Of a DNA stretch of 64,000 nucleotides, positions 8,825 to 17,572 are shown piece after piece. Origin of the DNA: Sphingobacterium sp. UT-1RO-CII-1 (lineage in GTDB: Bacteria > Bacteroidota > Bacteroidia > Sphingobacteriales > Sphingobacteriaceae); assembly GCF_026711005.1 (NCBI RefSeq), contig NZ_JAPPVJ010000006.1:186001-250000 (forward strand), given 5' to 3'. Positions within the stretch are counted from its first letter, which is position 1. Each line of letters opens with the position of its first letter. The position numbers were made by a program, and so were the translations under genes. The notes below the pieces were generated by a model. It was not told the DNA's origin, searched no databases, and saw only the letters and a list, made by a program, of their open reading frames with translations.

Positions 8825-10366
8825 ATGCAAAGAGAAATAGAATTAGCAATACCGCCACATTATATAAATGACACATTGTATATATTGAATGTTGGCGCTA
8901 AACAATTAAAAATAAACCCTAAACGAATTAAAAGCTTACACATTCGAAAACGCTCTATTGATGCAAGAAGCCCTCACACGGTTTATCGTTTACGTGTAGT
9001 CTTTGATATAGATAAAAAGTATACCGGAGAATTATTTATACCCACTATCAAAAATGTTAAAGAGGCAAAACCTGTTATTATCGTAGGAGCTGGCCCTGCT
9101 GGTCTTTTTGCAGCTTATCGCTGTCTTGAACGTGGGCTAAAACCAATCATTCTAGAAAGAGGAAAAACTGTTAGAGAACGAAGACGCGACCTCGCTAAAA
9201 TCACTAAAGAAGGAATAATAAACCCAGACTCTAATTACTGCCATGGCGAAGGAGGGGCAGGCACATATTCCGATGGAAAGTTATATACAAGATCTGATAA
9301 ACGAGGAGATGTAAAGAATGTGCTGCAAATATTTGTTGATCATGGTGCACCTAGTGACATATTGGTTGATGCAAGGCCTCATATTGGAACAAATAGGCTA
9401 CCACACATCATTGAAAGAATGCGTAATACTATCTTAGAATTTGGAGGAGAGATTTACTTCAACACAAAAGTCAATGATATTATAACTTCTTTTGATCAAG
9501 TAAAAGGTGTTAGTACCGTAAACGGACAAAAGTTTTATGCGGATCATATTATATTAGCTACAGGACATTCAGCTCGTGACATTTATTATCTTTTTAAAGA
9601 TAAAAACTGGTTAATAGAAGCTAAACCTTTTGCACTAGGAGTCAGGATTGAGCACCCTCAACATATTATTGACAGCGCGCAGTATCACTGTGACATACGT
9701 CATGAAAATCTTCCTCCTGCGTATTATAGTTTAGTGGAACAAGTAAACAATAGAGGTGTTTTCTCTTTCTGTATGTGTCCAGGAGGCATTATAGCACCCT
9801 GCTCTACCGAGCCTGGAGAAATTGTTGTAAATGGATGGTCACCTTCAAAGCGCAATAACCCTCACGCTAATTCAGGCACGGTAACACAAGTTAATTTGGA
9901 AGACATTCCGAACTCTTTAACAGACCCGTTTGCGCTCATGGACTTTCAAAAAAATATAGAACAAAAAGCATTTGATCTAGGAGGAAAAAATCTTTTTGCT
10001 CCAGCGCAACGCATGATAGACTTCGTAGAAGGACGTGTCTCGAATACCCTCCCCACAAACTCTTACAAGCCAGGAACAACCAGTGTTAATCTTAATGAAG
10101 TACTTCCTGAATTTATTCACGAAGCATTACGAGGCGCTCTACCACGATTTGGAAAAAAAATGAAAGGCTATTTCACAAACGAAGCCATATTAGTAGGAGT
10201 GGAATCCAGAACCTCCTCAGCTATACGTATTCCTAGAGATCGTGACACACTACAGCACCCTCAAATAAAAGGACTATACCCCTGTGCGGAAGGAGCTGGA
10301 TATGCAGGCGGTATTGTCTCTGCCGCTATTGATGGCATTAATTGTGTTAACGCCATAAATATCTAA
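8825..10366 (+). CDS. NAD(P)/FAD-dependent oxidoreductase (COG2509-like)
   Basis: A 513-residue flavoprotein. An N-terminal region of about 85 residues (REIELAIPP...) resembling an RNA/ACT-like fold precedes the Rossmann FAD-binding motif VGAGPAGLFAAYRCLERG at about residues 90-107. Further on are the H-G-E-G-G-A-G-T-Y-S-D-G-K-L-Y-T-R substrate/FAD region and a C-terminal GLYPCAEGAGYAGG that closes the FAD site. The family is widespread, but its substrate is not known. It is a lone gene, divergent from lemA, followed by the tRNA gene. Confidence 0.9.
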   Translation: MQREIELAIPPHYINDTLYILNVGAKQLKINPKRIKSLHIRKRSIDARSPHTVYRLRVVFDIDKKYTGELFIPTIKNVKEAKPVIIVGAGPAGLFAAYRCLERGLKPIILERGKTVRERRRDLAKITKEGIINPDSNYCHGEGGAGTYSDGKLYTRSDKRGDVKNVLQIFVDHGAPSDILVDARPHIGTNRLPHIIERMRNTILEFGGEIYFNTKVNDIITSFDQVKGVSTVNGQKFYADHIILATGHSARDIYYLFKDKNWLIEAKPFALGVRIEHPQHIIDSAQYHCDIRHENLPPAYYSLVEQVNNRGVFSFCMCPGGIIAPCSTEPGEIVVNGWSPSKRNNPHANSGTVTQVNLEDIPNSLTDPFALMDFQKNIEQKAFDLGGKNLFAPAQRMIDFVEGRVSNTLPTNSYKPGTTSVNLNEVLPEFIHEALRGALPRFGKKMKGYFTNEAILVGVESRTSSAIRIPRDRDTLQHPQIKGLYPCAEGAGYAGGIVSAAIDGINCVNAINI

Positions 10367-10413
10367 ACTTATTAAATACTGATAAAAAGCCACATTATTT
10401 CTGAAGCTGTCTC

Positions 10414-10444
10414 TTGACAGGAATTATAGAAGTTTGTATATTTG
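10414..10444 (+). promoter_or_regulatory. promoter of tRNA-Gly
   Basis: TTG at 10414-10416, spacer of exactly 20 nt, then TATATTTG at 10437-10444; a full consensus Bacteroidota promoter. The tRNA begins 9 nt after the box, so the primary transcript has a very short 5' leader. Confidence 0.8.
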
Positions 10445-10453
10445 CAATGCATT

Positions 10454-10526
10454 GCGAAAGTAGCTCAGTTGGTAGAGCACAACCTTGCCAAGGTTGGGGT
10501 CGCGAGTTCGAATCTCGTCTTTCGCT
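10454..10526 (+). tRNA. tRNA-Gly (anticodon GCC)
   Basis: A 73-nt cloverleaf. The acceptor stem GCGAAAG (10454-10460) pairs with CTTTCGC (10519-10525), with T as discriminator. The anticodon stem CAACC/GGTTG holds loop TTGCCAA, giving anticodon GCC at 10487-10489. The T arm contains GTTCGAATC. CCA is not encoded. It reads the glycine codons GGC and GGU. Confidence 0.97.
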
Positions 10527-10527
10527 C

Positions 10528-10557
10528 AAAAGGTTCTTACGTTTGTAAGAACCTTTT
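10528..10557 (+). terminator. terminator of tRNA-Gly
   Basis: A 13-bp stem AAAAGGTTCTTAC (10528-10540) / GTAAGAACCTTTT (10545-10557) with loop GTTT and a following T run, directly after the tRNA 3' end. Confidence 0.88.
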
Positions 10558-10600
10558 TTAATTAGTCAGCCATTCAAACTATTTGTTTCAGATAAAAAAG

Positions 10601-10635
10601 AAAAAGGTGCCTAACTATTCATTAAACACCTTTTT
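10601..10635 (-). terminator. terminator of the suf operon
   Basis: Stem AAAAAGGTG (10601-10609) / CACCTTTTT (10627-10635) with a 17-nt loop, 27 nt beyond the sufD stop. On the minus strand the stem ends in T5 and more T-rich sequence follows. Confidence 0.72.
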
Positions 10636-10661
10636 ATGATATAAAAATGGAAAAATACTCT

Positions 10662-11969
10662 CTACTTATCTAAACCTTTAGCCACTAATTCTTCTACATA
10701 CAGACGTATTGCTTCGTTTGAGAAGCGAGATGTTACATCAAATGCAAAAGCATGAACTAATAAAACTCTCGCAGTTTCTTCACCGATACCTCTTGCACGT
10801 AAATAGAACAATGCTTCCTCATCGAACTGCCCCATTGTACAACCATGTGAACACTTCACATCGTCCGCAAAAATTTCCAATTGTGGTTTTGCATACACCG
10901 CAGCCTTGTCACCGATGAGCATGTTATTATTTTGCTGAAAGGCATTAGTTTTTTGTGCATCTTCACGCACAAATATTTTACCGTTAAATACAGCTGTTGA
11001 AGCGTCTTGAGGTATATTCTTATACCACTCATACGATTCGCAATTTGGCTTCATATGATCTACAATAGTATGATTATCTACAAATTGATCTCCTGAAGTT
11101 AAGTTTATACCATATAAATGCGACTCCACTTGTTCAGCATCTAGACGCACATTAATATTATTACGAACAAAGCGGGCACCAGGAAGATTGCAGTTATAAT
11201 TATTATACAAACTATGAGCCTCCTGATAAACTTCTGTATGATGAATATAACTACTTGATGATTCTGCTATTTGCAAATAATAATGTTGCATCTTAGCTCC
11301 CTCTTCCACAACTATCTCTGTAACTTTATTATTCAAGTTACTTGCAGCACCATCTAAAGTAATAAACGATTCAATAACTTCAAGCTCTGCTGCTCTTTCA
11401 AGAACAATTAAATTTCGTGTTTGTGCAAAAAAAGCTTCTTCTCCTGTTGATACGTGTATAATATGAATCGGTTTAGATACTAACGTATTAGCGTCAACAG
11501 AAATATAAACCCCAGAAGTTTGTAAGGCTGTGTTCAGTGCGACTAATATATTATCCGACTTATCAGCATGTTGCGCATAGTGCTTTTCAAAGTTATTTTC
11601 GTTCTGCGCCTCCTCTATTGGCCTGACGGTTAATCCCTTTTCTTCTTCAATAGAAGAGAAAGTTAACACATACTGCCCATTCACTAACACTATACGGAAA
11701 GCATCTAAGTCTGGAATATCTGCTTTACTAACATCAATATTATCAATATTAACATCTCCATTAAGCAAATAAGAAGTATTAATTAAAGGCTTCAAGTTAG
11801 TATACTTCCACTCCTCATGCTTAATAGTAGGGAAACCGCCTTCTGCCTGAAAACGTTGGAATGATTCCCTACGTAAAGAACTCCATTTTTCGGACTCCTG
11901 AACAGCCTCTAATTCAGAAAAAGCCGAAATTAATTGTTGATATAATGATTCTGTTACTATTGTACTCAT
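10662..11969 (-). CDS. sufD: Fe-S cluster assembly protein SufD
   Basis: Scaffold partner of SufB in the SufBC2D complex, which builds Fe-S clusters. The 435-residue product has the SufD N-terminal helical part (W-K-Y-T-N-L-K-P-L) and the beta-helix core with the conserved C-terminal DDVKCSHGCTMG and F-Y-L-R-A-R-G-I segment shared with SufB. Gene order on the minus strand is sufB, sufC, sufD; it starts 56 nt after sufC. No sufS or sufE follows: the next element is a terminator and then the tRNA gene. Confidence 0.96.
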   Translation of the reverse strand: MSTIVTESLYQQLISAFSELEAVQESEKWSSLRRESFQRFQAEGGFPTIKHEEWKYTNLKPLINTSYLLNGDVNIDNIDVSKADIPDLDAFRIVLVNGQYVLTFSSIEEEKGLTVRPIEEAQNENNFEKHYAQHADKSDNILVALNTALQTSGVYISVDANTLVSKPIHIIHVSTGEEAFFAQTRNLIVLERAAELEVIESFITLDGAASNLNNKVTEIVVEEGAKMQHYYLQIAESSSSYIHHTEVYQEAHSLYNNYNCNLPGARFVRNNINVRLDAEQVESHLYGINLTSGDQFVDNHTIVDHMKPNCESYEWYKNIPQDASTAVFNGKIFVREDAQKTNAFQQNNNMLIGDKAAVYAKPQLEIFADDVKCSHGCTMGQFDEEALFYLRARGIGEETARVLLVHAFAFDVTSRFSNEAIRLYVEELVAKGLDK

Positions 11970-12025
11970 TTTATTTTATTTCAATCTGCCACTTAACTAC
12001 CTAACAATAAGTTTACAAAACTTAT

Positions 12026-12784
12026 TTAAGCCGTCTCTGTGTCATAATCTTTCAACCAATCGTACCCTTTTTCTTCTAGCTCTAAAGCAAGCTCTTTTGT
12101 TCCTGTTTTAACAATTTTACCATTGTATAAAACATGAACATAATCAGGAACGATATAGTCTAATAATCGTTGATAATGCGTAATTACAACAAACGCATTG
12201 TCTTTTGAGCGCAACTGATTAACACCATTAGCAACAACTCTTAGTGCATCAATATCCAAACCAGAGTCTGTCTCATCCAAAATCGCCAATTTTGGATTTA
12301 GCATGGCTAACTGGAAAATTTCATTACGCTTCTTCTCTCCTCCTGAAAACCCTTCATTTAATGAACGGTTAGCTAAAGTTGAAGAAAATTCGACTAGCTT
12401 TTGTTTGTCTTTCACCATCTGCAAAAACTCTTTAGCTTCCATAGGAGCAAGCCCCTTATATTCGCGGATATCGTTTATTGCAGTACGCAAAAAGTTAATA
12501 TTAGATACCCCAGGAATTTCAACAGGATACTGAAAAGCCAAAAATAAACCTTCACGCGCTCTATCCTCAGGAGATAAATCTAATAAATCTACCCCATCTA
12601 ATGTCGCAGTCCCTCCACTTACTTCATAAGACTCTCTCCCAGCAAGAACATTTCCTAAAGTACTTTTCCCCGCACCATTAGGTCCCATAATTGCATGAAC
12701 TTCTCCTGCCTTTATTTCTAAATCAAGGCCTTTTAATATCTCTTTGTCCTCTATGGACGCTTGTAAATTCTTAATTGATAACAT
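12026..12784 (-). CDS. sufC: Fe-S cluster assembly ATPase SufC
   Basis: ABC-type ATPase that drives conformational change in SufBD during Fe-S assembly. Seen are Walker A GPNGAGKST, the Q-loop FQYPVEIPGV typical of SufC, signature NEGFSGGEKKRNEIFQ and Walker B AILDETDSGLD. I use the ATG at 12784 (MLSIKNLQASI, the normal family start) and not 12817, which would add MFSPSQFQYNK. Intergenic gaps to sufB and sufD are about 60 nt, so this is one operon. Confidence 0.97.
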   Translation of the reverse strand: MLSIKNLQASIEDKEILKGLDLEIKAGEVHAIMGPNGAGKSTLGNVLAGRESYEVSGGTATLDGVDLLDLSPEDRAREGLFLAFQYPVEIPGVSNINFLRTAINDIREYKGLAPMEAKEFLQMVKDKQKLVEFSSTLANRSLNEGFSGGEKKRNEIFQLAMLNPKLAILDETDSGLDIDALRVVANGVNQLRSKDNAFVVITHYQRLLDYIVPDYVHVLYNGKIVKTGTKELALELEEKGYDWLKDYDTETA

Positions 12785-12847
12785 TTTATTATATTGAAAT
12801 TGCGAAGGCGAAAACACAAAATACGAGAACGCCCTATATGTATAAAT

Positions 12848-14299
12848 CTAGCCTACCGAGCCCTCAAGTGAAATTGCCAATAATTTCTGCGCCTCTACTG
12901 CAAACTCCATCGGCAATTGATTAAGCACTTCTTTCGCGTAACCATTCACAATAAGACCTACAGCCTTCTCTGCATCGATCCCTCTTTGATTCAAATAGAA
13001 CACTTGATCTTCACCAATTTTAGATGTAGTAGCTTCATGTTCTAACATTGCTGTATTATTCTTATTGTCTATATATGGGAAAGTATGCGCCCCACATCGG
13101 TCGCCAATAAGCATCGAATCGCATTGGGTAAAATTTCTAGCATTGTCGGCGCGCGCGCCTATACTAACTAACCCGCGGTAATTGTTATGACTTAACCCAG
13201 CAGATATTCCTTTTGAAATGATCTTGGAACGCGTATTCTTTCCGAGGTGAATCATTTTTGTACCTGTATCAGCTAGTTGTTTGTTTCTAGTAAGTGCTAC
13301 AGAATAAAATTCGCCCACAGAGTTGTCTCCCTTTAAAATAACACTTGGATATTTCCAAGTTATTGCAGACCCTGTTTCAACTTGTGTCCAAGAGATCTTA
13401 GAATTAGTGCCTTTACAGATTCCTCGTTTAGTTACAAAATTGTAAATCCCTCCCACTCCATCTTTATCTCCAGGATACCAGTTCTGAACCGTCGAATATT
13501 TTATTTCGGCATCTTTCTCTGCAATCAATTCAACAACCGCAGCATGCAATTGATTTTCATCACGCATAGGTGCAGTACACCCTTCTAAATATGAAACGTA
13601 AGACCCTTCTTCGGCTACGATTAATGTCCGCTCGAACTGACCTGTGTTTTGTGCATTTATACGGAAATATGTAGATAGCTCCATTGGGCATTTTACATTT
13701 TTAGGTATATAGACAAATGAACCATCCGAGAAGACAGCGGAATTCAACGCGGCGTATATATTATCTGTTTGCGGAACAACTGTACCTAAGTATTTTTTAA
13801 TAAGTTCAGGATAATCTTGAACAGCCTCTCCAAAAGAACAAAAAATAACGCCCTGTTCCTTTAACTTTTCCCTGAAAGTTGTTTTAACCGACACCGAATC
13901 AAAAACAGCGTCTACAGCAACTACACCTGCCAATACCTTTTGTTCATCTAATGGTATACCAAGTTTTTCAAAAGTTGCCAATAATTCGGGATCAACTTCA
14001 TCCAAACTTTCAAGCTGCTTTTTAGGTTTAGGCGCCGCATAATATGAAATATCCTGAAAGTCCACTTCAGGATCTTTAAAGTTAGGCCAAGTAGGCATCT
14101 TCAAAGTCAAATAATGTTGATAAGCTTTTAAACGCCATTCTAAGAGCCATTCGGGCTCATTTTTCTTAGCAGAAATGAACCGAACGGTTTCTTCACTCAA
14201 ACCTTTCGGAGCAATCTCCATCTCTATATCGGTTGTAAAACCGTACTTATATTCCTCGAGCTCAAGCTCTTTTAATAATTCATCATCTTTTGTACTCAT
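12848..14299 (-). CDS. sufB: Fe-S cluster assembly protein SufB
   Basis: Scaffold subunit on which Fe-S clusters are assembled in the SufBC2D complex. The 483 residues match usual SufB length and hold the hallmark segments [54 protein letters not shown] and the conserved cysteine in [18 protein letters not shown]. It is the first gene of sufBCD. A TATCTTTG promoter box lies 53 nt upstream. Confidence 0.97.
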   Translation of the reverse strand: MSTKDDELLKELELEEYKYGFTTDIEMEIAPKGLSEETVRFISAKKNEPEWLLEWRLKAYQHYLTLKMPTWPNFKDPEVDFQDISYYAAPKPKKQLESLDEVDPELLATFEKLGIPLDEQKVLAGVVAVDAVFDSVSVKTTFREKLKEQGVIFCSFGEAVQDYPELIKKYLGTVVPQTDNIYAALNSAVFSDGSFVYIPKNVKCPMELSTYFRINAQNTGQFERTLIVAEEGSYVSYLEGCTAPMRDENQLHAAVVELIAEKDAEIKYSTVQNWYPGDKDGVGGIYNFVTKRGICKGTNSKISWTQVETGSAITWKYPSVILKGDNSVGEFYSVALTRNKQLADTGTKMIHLGKNTRSKIISKGISAGLSHNNYRGLVSIGARADNARNFTQCDSMLIGDRCGAHTFPYIDNKNNTAMLEHEATTSKIGEDQVFYLNQRGIDAEKAVGLIVNGYAKEVLNQLPMEFAVEAQKLLAISLEGSVG

Positions 14300-14351
14300 T
14301 TCTCCTCCACCTTTAATATTAATCTGCGATTTCTATCCATATTTCGGAGTA

Positions 14352-14359
14352 CAAAGATA
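14352..14359 (-). promoter_or_regulatory. promoter -7 box of sufBCD
   Basis: Minus strand TATCTTTG (exact TAnnTTTG), giving a leader of about 50 nt to the sufB ATG at 14299. No clear -33 TTG was seen. Confidence 0.5.
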
Positions 14360-14565
14360 CAATTTAATACATTAAAAACGCTACACATGAGCCCTTTGCC
14401 CCCTACTTTTTAACAAAATAAATGACAAATGTCATTTAAATGATGATGAAACGTCTTACAGAGCTCAAAACGCGCTTTTATATATTTAACCATAGAAACA
14501 AGACATTACTGAGGCTACTCCCAATAGGTTTTAGCTATAAAGCAACCTTAAAAAACTATTACTAA

Positions 14566-14584
14566 TACAAAACAATGTTTTGTA
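14566..14584. promoter_or_regulatory. inverted repeat, candidate operator of the Lrp/AsnC-type gene
   Basis: TACAAAAC (14566-14573) - AAT - GTTTTGTA (14577-14584) is a perfect palindrome with 3-nt centre. It overlaps the start of a TATATTTA -7-like box (14583-14590), 50 nt before the ATG of an Lrp-family regulator. Lrp proteins often autoregulate through AT-rich palindromes, so a role as autoregulatory site is an inference. Confidence 0.45.
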
Positions 14585-14633
14585 TATTTACCTTCTGAGA
14601 AATTTTATTTTTAAAAAAAACACATAAAAACAG

Positions 14634-15104
14634 ATGCCATATCAACCCGACAAAACAGACTACAAAATTTTAAAACTCTTACAAGAAAACGGAAGAATAA
14701 CTAACCTTCAATTAGCATCGAACATTGGCCTATCACCAGCACCTACCCTCGAACGTGTACGAAAGTTAGAAAACTCTGGTTTTATCAAGAGCTATCATGC
14801 ATTTGTTGATGAGGAAAAACTTGGATTAGGCATCAAGTCTTTTATTCAAATATCCTTGGATTTTCACACTCATAACGCTATTCCTGAATTTGTAGAAGCT
14901 GTAAAGACAATACCCGAAGTAACAGAATGTCACCATGTGACTGGCAATTGTGATTTCATGCTAAAAGTATATGTAAGAGATATTAAAGCTTATGAAGCCG
15001 TGATCATGGAGAAAATATCTAAAATACCATTTGTAAAAACTTTTCAAACAATGATGATTATGTCGACAAGCAAAAAAGAACCTATTGTACCGTTAGAATA
15101 TTAA
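14634..15104 (+). CDS. Lrp/AsnC family transcriptional regulator
   Basis: A 156-residue regulator with an N-terminal winged helix-turn-helix (about 8-55; N-G-R-I-T-N-L-Q-L-A-S-N-I-G-L-S-P-A-P) and a C-terminal RAM/ACT-like ligand domain (about 70-145; the V-T-E-C-H-H-V-T-G-N-C-D-F-M-L-K-V segment is the family hallmark). Members sense amino acids and form octamers. Eight nt after the stop begins the gene at 15113, so the two are one transcription unit. A palindrome just upstream could be its own operator. Confidence 0.94.
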   Translation: MPYQPDKTDYKILKLLQENGRITNLQLASNIGLSPAPTLERVRKLENSGFIKSYHAFVDEEKLGLGIKSFIQISLDFHTHNAIPEFVEAVKTIPEVTECHHVTGNCDFMLKVYVRDIKAYEAVIMEKISKIPFVKTFQTMMIMSTSKKEPIVPLEY

Positions 15105-15112
15105 AACAACTT

Positions 15113-16192
15113 ATGACAAAACCACCAATAACCTATAATGATTTCGCTTTCATCCTTACTTGGCCTGATGCAACTATGCGTGGTGATGAAGGATGGATGA
15201 TGTTCTTCAAAAAAATAGGTCTTGTAAAAAATTTAAACTTCAAAGTAGGTCATACAGGAATAGTTCTAGTAAAAAAAATAACAGGACAAATGTTATTCTA
15301 TGACTTTGGCAGATACATTACCCCACGCGGGTATGGTAGAGCCCGGTCGATGTCATCAGATCCCAATTTGGAAATAAAAATAAGAGCTAAATTTTCCCAA
15401 CAAAGCATCACCAACCTTGAAGAAATAATAGACTATTTTGAGACTTCAAAACCTGCGATGTACGGATATGGCGAGTTATTTTTTTCAATCGCAAAAGACA
15501 TTAATTTTGAATTAGCTAAGACATATGGTGACAACTGCGTTCAAATGGGCACCTATCCATACGGTGCTGTTGCAAAAGGAAATAACAACTGTTCTCGTTT
15601 TATCACCCGGATGCTCATGTATGCCTCACAAAAATACAATTGGTCCCATAGCATCAATTTCCCAGAAACAATAAAGGCCAGTCCAATTAGTAATGTTGTC
15701 AACGCCGTAGAAGATCGAATGATATACTCCTTCACTCAAAAGCAAGGCTTAAGGCACTTTAAAATGAACCGATGGCAATCTTTTTTATTTCTGCTTAGTA
15801 AACTAGGTGACAATATTTCTCAAAAAAAAGCAGATTTACTTCCCAGTGATATCACCATAGGTTTAATGAACTTTACTAGCCGACCTATTGATGTACCTAA
15901 GGATGCACAATATTTAGGAGGCGTAGGCGACGGCGCATGGTTTCATGCTCACTTTATCGATGAAAAGCATGTTGTAATAAAAAGATTTACAACCGAAGGC
16001 TGTTTAGAATACACAGTACTAGGCACCCCCTCAGAATCTATAGATCCAACGAAAAGCTTTAAATTCACTTACGATAGCCACCTTTTATTCACACATATTA
16101 TTCAAAATGAAATAAAAATAAGAATAAACCACATTCAAAATTTATCAAATAAAGACATCAGAAATCTAGACATCAATGAATTGTATGCCTAG
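15113..16192 (+). CDS. conserved protein of unknown function with permuted NlpC/P60-like motif layout
   Basis: No characterised homologue recognised; it resembles a Bacteroidota family I recall as DUF6695, without being able to verify it. The 359 residues have no signal peptide or membrane segment. N-terminal VGHTGIVLV (H47), then FYDFGRY (D64), and later NNNCSRFITRML (C160) give a His-...-Cys order as in circularly permuted papain-like NlpC/P60 enzymes (YiiX/LRAT group). The C-terminal third (about 245-359) is a separate, beta-rich region. It is co-transcribed with the Lrp-type regulator, which suggests amino acid or peptide related control. Its TAG stop shares the bases CTAG with the stop of the convergent ung gene. 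Confidence 0.75.
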   Translation: MTKPPITYNDFAFILTWPDATMRGDEGWMMFFKKIGLVKNLNFKVGHTGIVLVKKITGQMLFYDFGRYITPRGYGRARSMSSDPNLEIKIRAKFSQQSITNLEEIIDYFETSKPAMYGYGELFFSIAKDINFELAKTYGDNCVQMGTYPYGAVAKGNNNCSRFITRMLMYASQKYNWSHSINFPETIKASPISNVVNAVEDRMIYSFTQKQGLRHFKMNRWQSFLFLLSKLGDNISQKKADLLPSDITIGLMNFTSRPIDVPKDAQYLGGVGDGAWFHAHFIDEKHVVIKRFTTEGCLEYTVLGTPSESIDPTKSFKFTYDSHLLFTHIIQNEIKIRINHIQNLSNKDIRNLDINELYA

Positions 16193-16860
16193 AGCTGCCA
16201 ATCAACACCTTTTTTTCCACTCATTTCTAAATAATTATTTGCCAGAGAAAAGTGTCTACACCCAAAAAAGCCTCGGTAAGCTGACAAAGGCGAAGGGTGT
16301 ACACTTTTCAAAATAAGATGCTTCGTCTTATCTATCAATTTTTCCTTTTTTTGAGCATAACTCCCCCAAAGAACAAACACTACATGTTCCAAATCCCTAG
16401 AAACAGCTTCAATAACAGCATCTGTAAACTGCTCCCATCCTCTATTTTGATGTGATCCAGCCTGATGTTCGCGAACAGTTAAAACAGTATTTAACAAAAG
16501 AACCCCCTGCTGCGCCCACTTAGTCAAATCCCCGTGTTTTGGTCTTATGAAACCCCTTATATCATTCTCTAGTTCAGTGTATATATTTCTCAACGAAGGA
16601 GGCAATGTTACTCCTTTAGGTACAGAAAATGACAATCCTTGCGCCTGCCCCTTATTATGATAAGGGTCTTGTCCTAATATTACAACCTTTACATCGGTAA
16701 ATTTAGTTAGCTTAAAAGCATTAAAAATTAAATTATCCGGAGGATAAACTACAACCTGCTGCCTTTCTCGATCGATAAAATCGATAAGGTTCTTCACCTC
16801 TTCTTTATCTAACAACGATGACAAAACAGGCATCCAACTAACATCATAAACACTTTTCAT
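16189..16860 (-). CDS. ung: uracil-DNA glycosylase
   Basis: Removes uracil from DNA to start base excision repair. The 223-residue product has the family-1 motifs GQDPYHNKGQAQGLSFS (catalytic water-activating Asp), LLLNTVLTVREHQAGSH and HPSPLSAYRGFFGCRHF. ATG at 16860 is used; the longer frame from a TTG at 16866 adds only two residues. It is convergent with the gene at 15113 and overlaps it by 4 nt. A minus-strand TATTTTTG box at 16871-16864 lies just before the start. Confidence 0.97.
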   Translation of the reverse strand: MKSVYDVSWMPVLSSLLDKEEVKNLIDFIDRERQQVVVYPPDNLIFNAFKLTKFTDVKVVILGQDPYHNKGQAQGLSFSVPKGVTLPPSLRNIYTELENDIRGFIRPKHGDLTKWAQQGVLLLNTVLTVREHQAGSHQNRGWEQFTDAVIEAVSRDLEHVVFVLWGSYAQKKEKLIDKTKHLILKSVHPSPLSAYRGFFGCRHFSLANNYLEMSGKKGVDWQL

Positions 16861-16899
16861 AACCAAAAATACATTTTTGAAAATTTATAAGTAACAGTA

Positions 16900-16931
16900 T
16901 TTGACAAAGCTCCAAAATAAACGGATATTTG
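16900..16931 (+). promoter_or_regulatory. promoter of the small membrane protein gene
   Basis: TTTG at 16900-16903, 20-nt spacer, then GATATTTG at 16924-16931 (one mismatch to TAnnTTTG). Transcription should begin near 16935, about 28 nt before the ATG at 16963. Confidence 0.6.
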
Positions 16932-16962
16932 CATATTATTGTTTTAATTGAAATTAAATTCT

Positions 16963-17502
16963 ATGTCAAATATTGTACGCATTATTCTCTGTAGTCTTCT
17001 GCTAATTGGGACGGTACTGTTATTTTGGTTTGGGCATTGGGGGTGGGGAATCCTCGGCATTTTTGTCAGTATACTAGCATGGGTCACAGTATTTTTTAAC
17101 GAGCACATGCTTCTAGCTCAATGGCACCTTCGTAAAGAAAATATGATTAAAGCCGAAAAGGCTTTAAAACATATAAAGAATTATGAAAAGCAGTTAATAA
17201 GTGCTCAGCATGGTTATTACCATATGCTTTTAGGTATATTTGAATCTCAGAAAGCACCTCTGCAATCTGAAAAATATTTTAAAAAGGCACTTTCTTTAGG
17301 GCTACATATGGATCATAATGTGGCAATGGCAAAATTGAGCTTAGCGGGTGTTGCTATGGCTAAAAGAAATAAACGCGAAGCAGAAAAACTATTAGCCGAA
17401 GCAAAGAAAGCTGACAAAAACAAGCTACTAGCTGATCAGATCAAAATGATGAAAGACCAACTTGGCCAACTAGACAGACAACAGTTTAGATACTCGAGAT
17501 AA
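16963..17502 (+). CDS. small membrane protein with helical TPR-like C-terminal region
   Basis: Unrecognised 179-residue protein. Two hydrophobic segments at about 5-24 and 26-46 form a membrane hairpin, followed by a charged helical region with alternating A-E-K-A-L-K-H-I-K and F-K-K-A-L-S-L-G elements that look like TPR repeats, ending in a lysine-rich helix. It is probably an inner-membrane protein with a cytoplasmic interaction domain. I chose ATG 16963 over the TTG at 16948 because it lies right after a promoter and gives a cleaner membrane start. No operon partner. Confidence 0.7.
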   Translation: MSNIVRIILCSLLLIGTVLLFWFGHWGWGILGIFVSILAWVTVFFNEHMLLAQWHLRKENMIKAEKALKHIKNYEKQLISAQHGYYHMLLGIFESQKAPLQSEKYFKKALSLGLHMDHNVAMAKLSLAGVAMAKRNKREAEKLLAEAKKADKNKLLADQIKMMKDQLGQLDRQQFRYSR

Positions 17503-17512
17503 ATTAAGCTTA

Positions 17513-17549
17513 AAACGGTTCAAATCCACAATAAAACTTTGAACCGTTT
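17513..17549. terminator. bidirectional terminator
   Basis: A 12-bp perfect stem AAACGGTTCAAA (17513-17524) / TTTGAACCGTTT (17538-17549) with a 13-nt loop between convergent genes. T-rich sequence follows on both strands. Confidence 0.78.
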
Positions 17550-17572
17550 ATCTACTTATTAATAAGAAACGA

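Larger units (their letters stand above)
14300..14633. other. 334-nt gap with divergent promoters (sufB and lrp-type gene)
   Basis: No credible gene here. It holds the sufB promoter box (14352-14359, minus), and on the other side an 8-3-8 inverted repeat at 14566-14584 with a TATATTTA box at 14583-14590 before the Lrp/AsnC gene. The stretch between is AT-rich and shows no other structure I can support. Confidence 0.6.
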
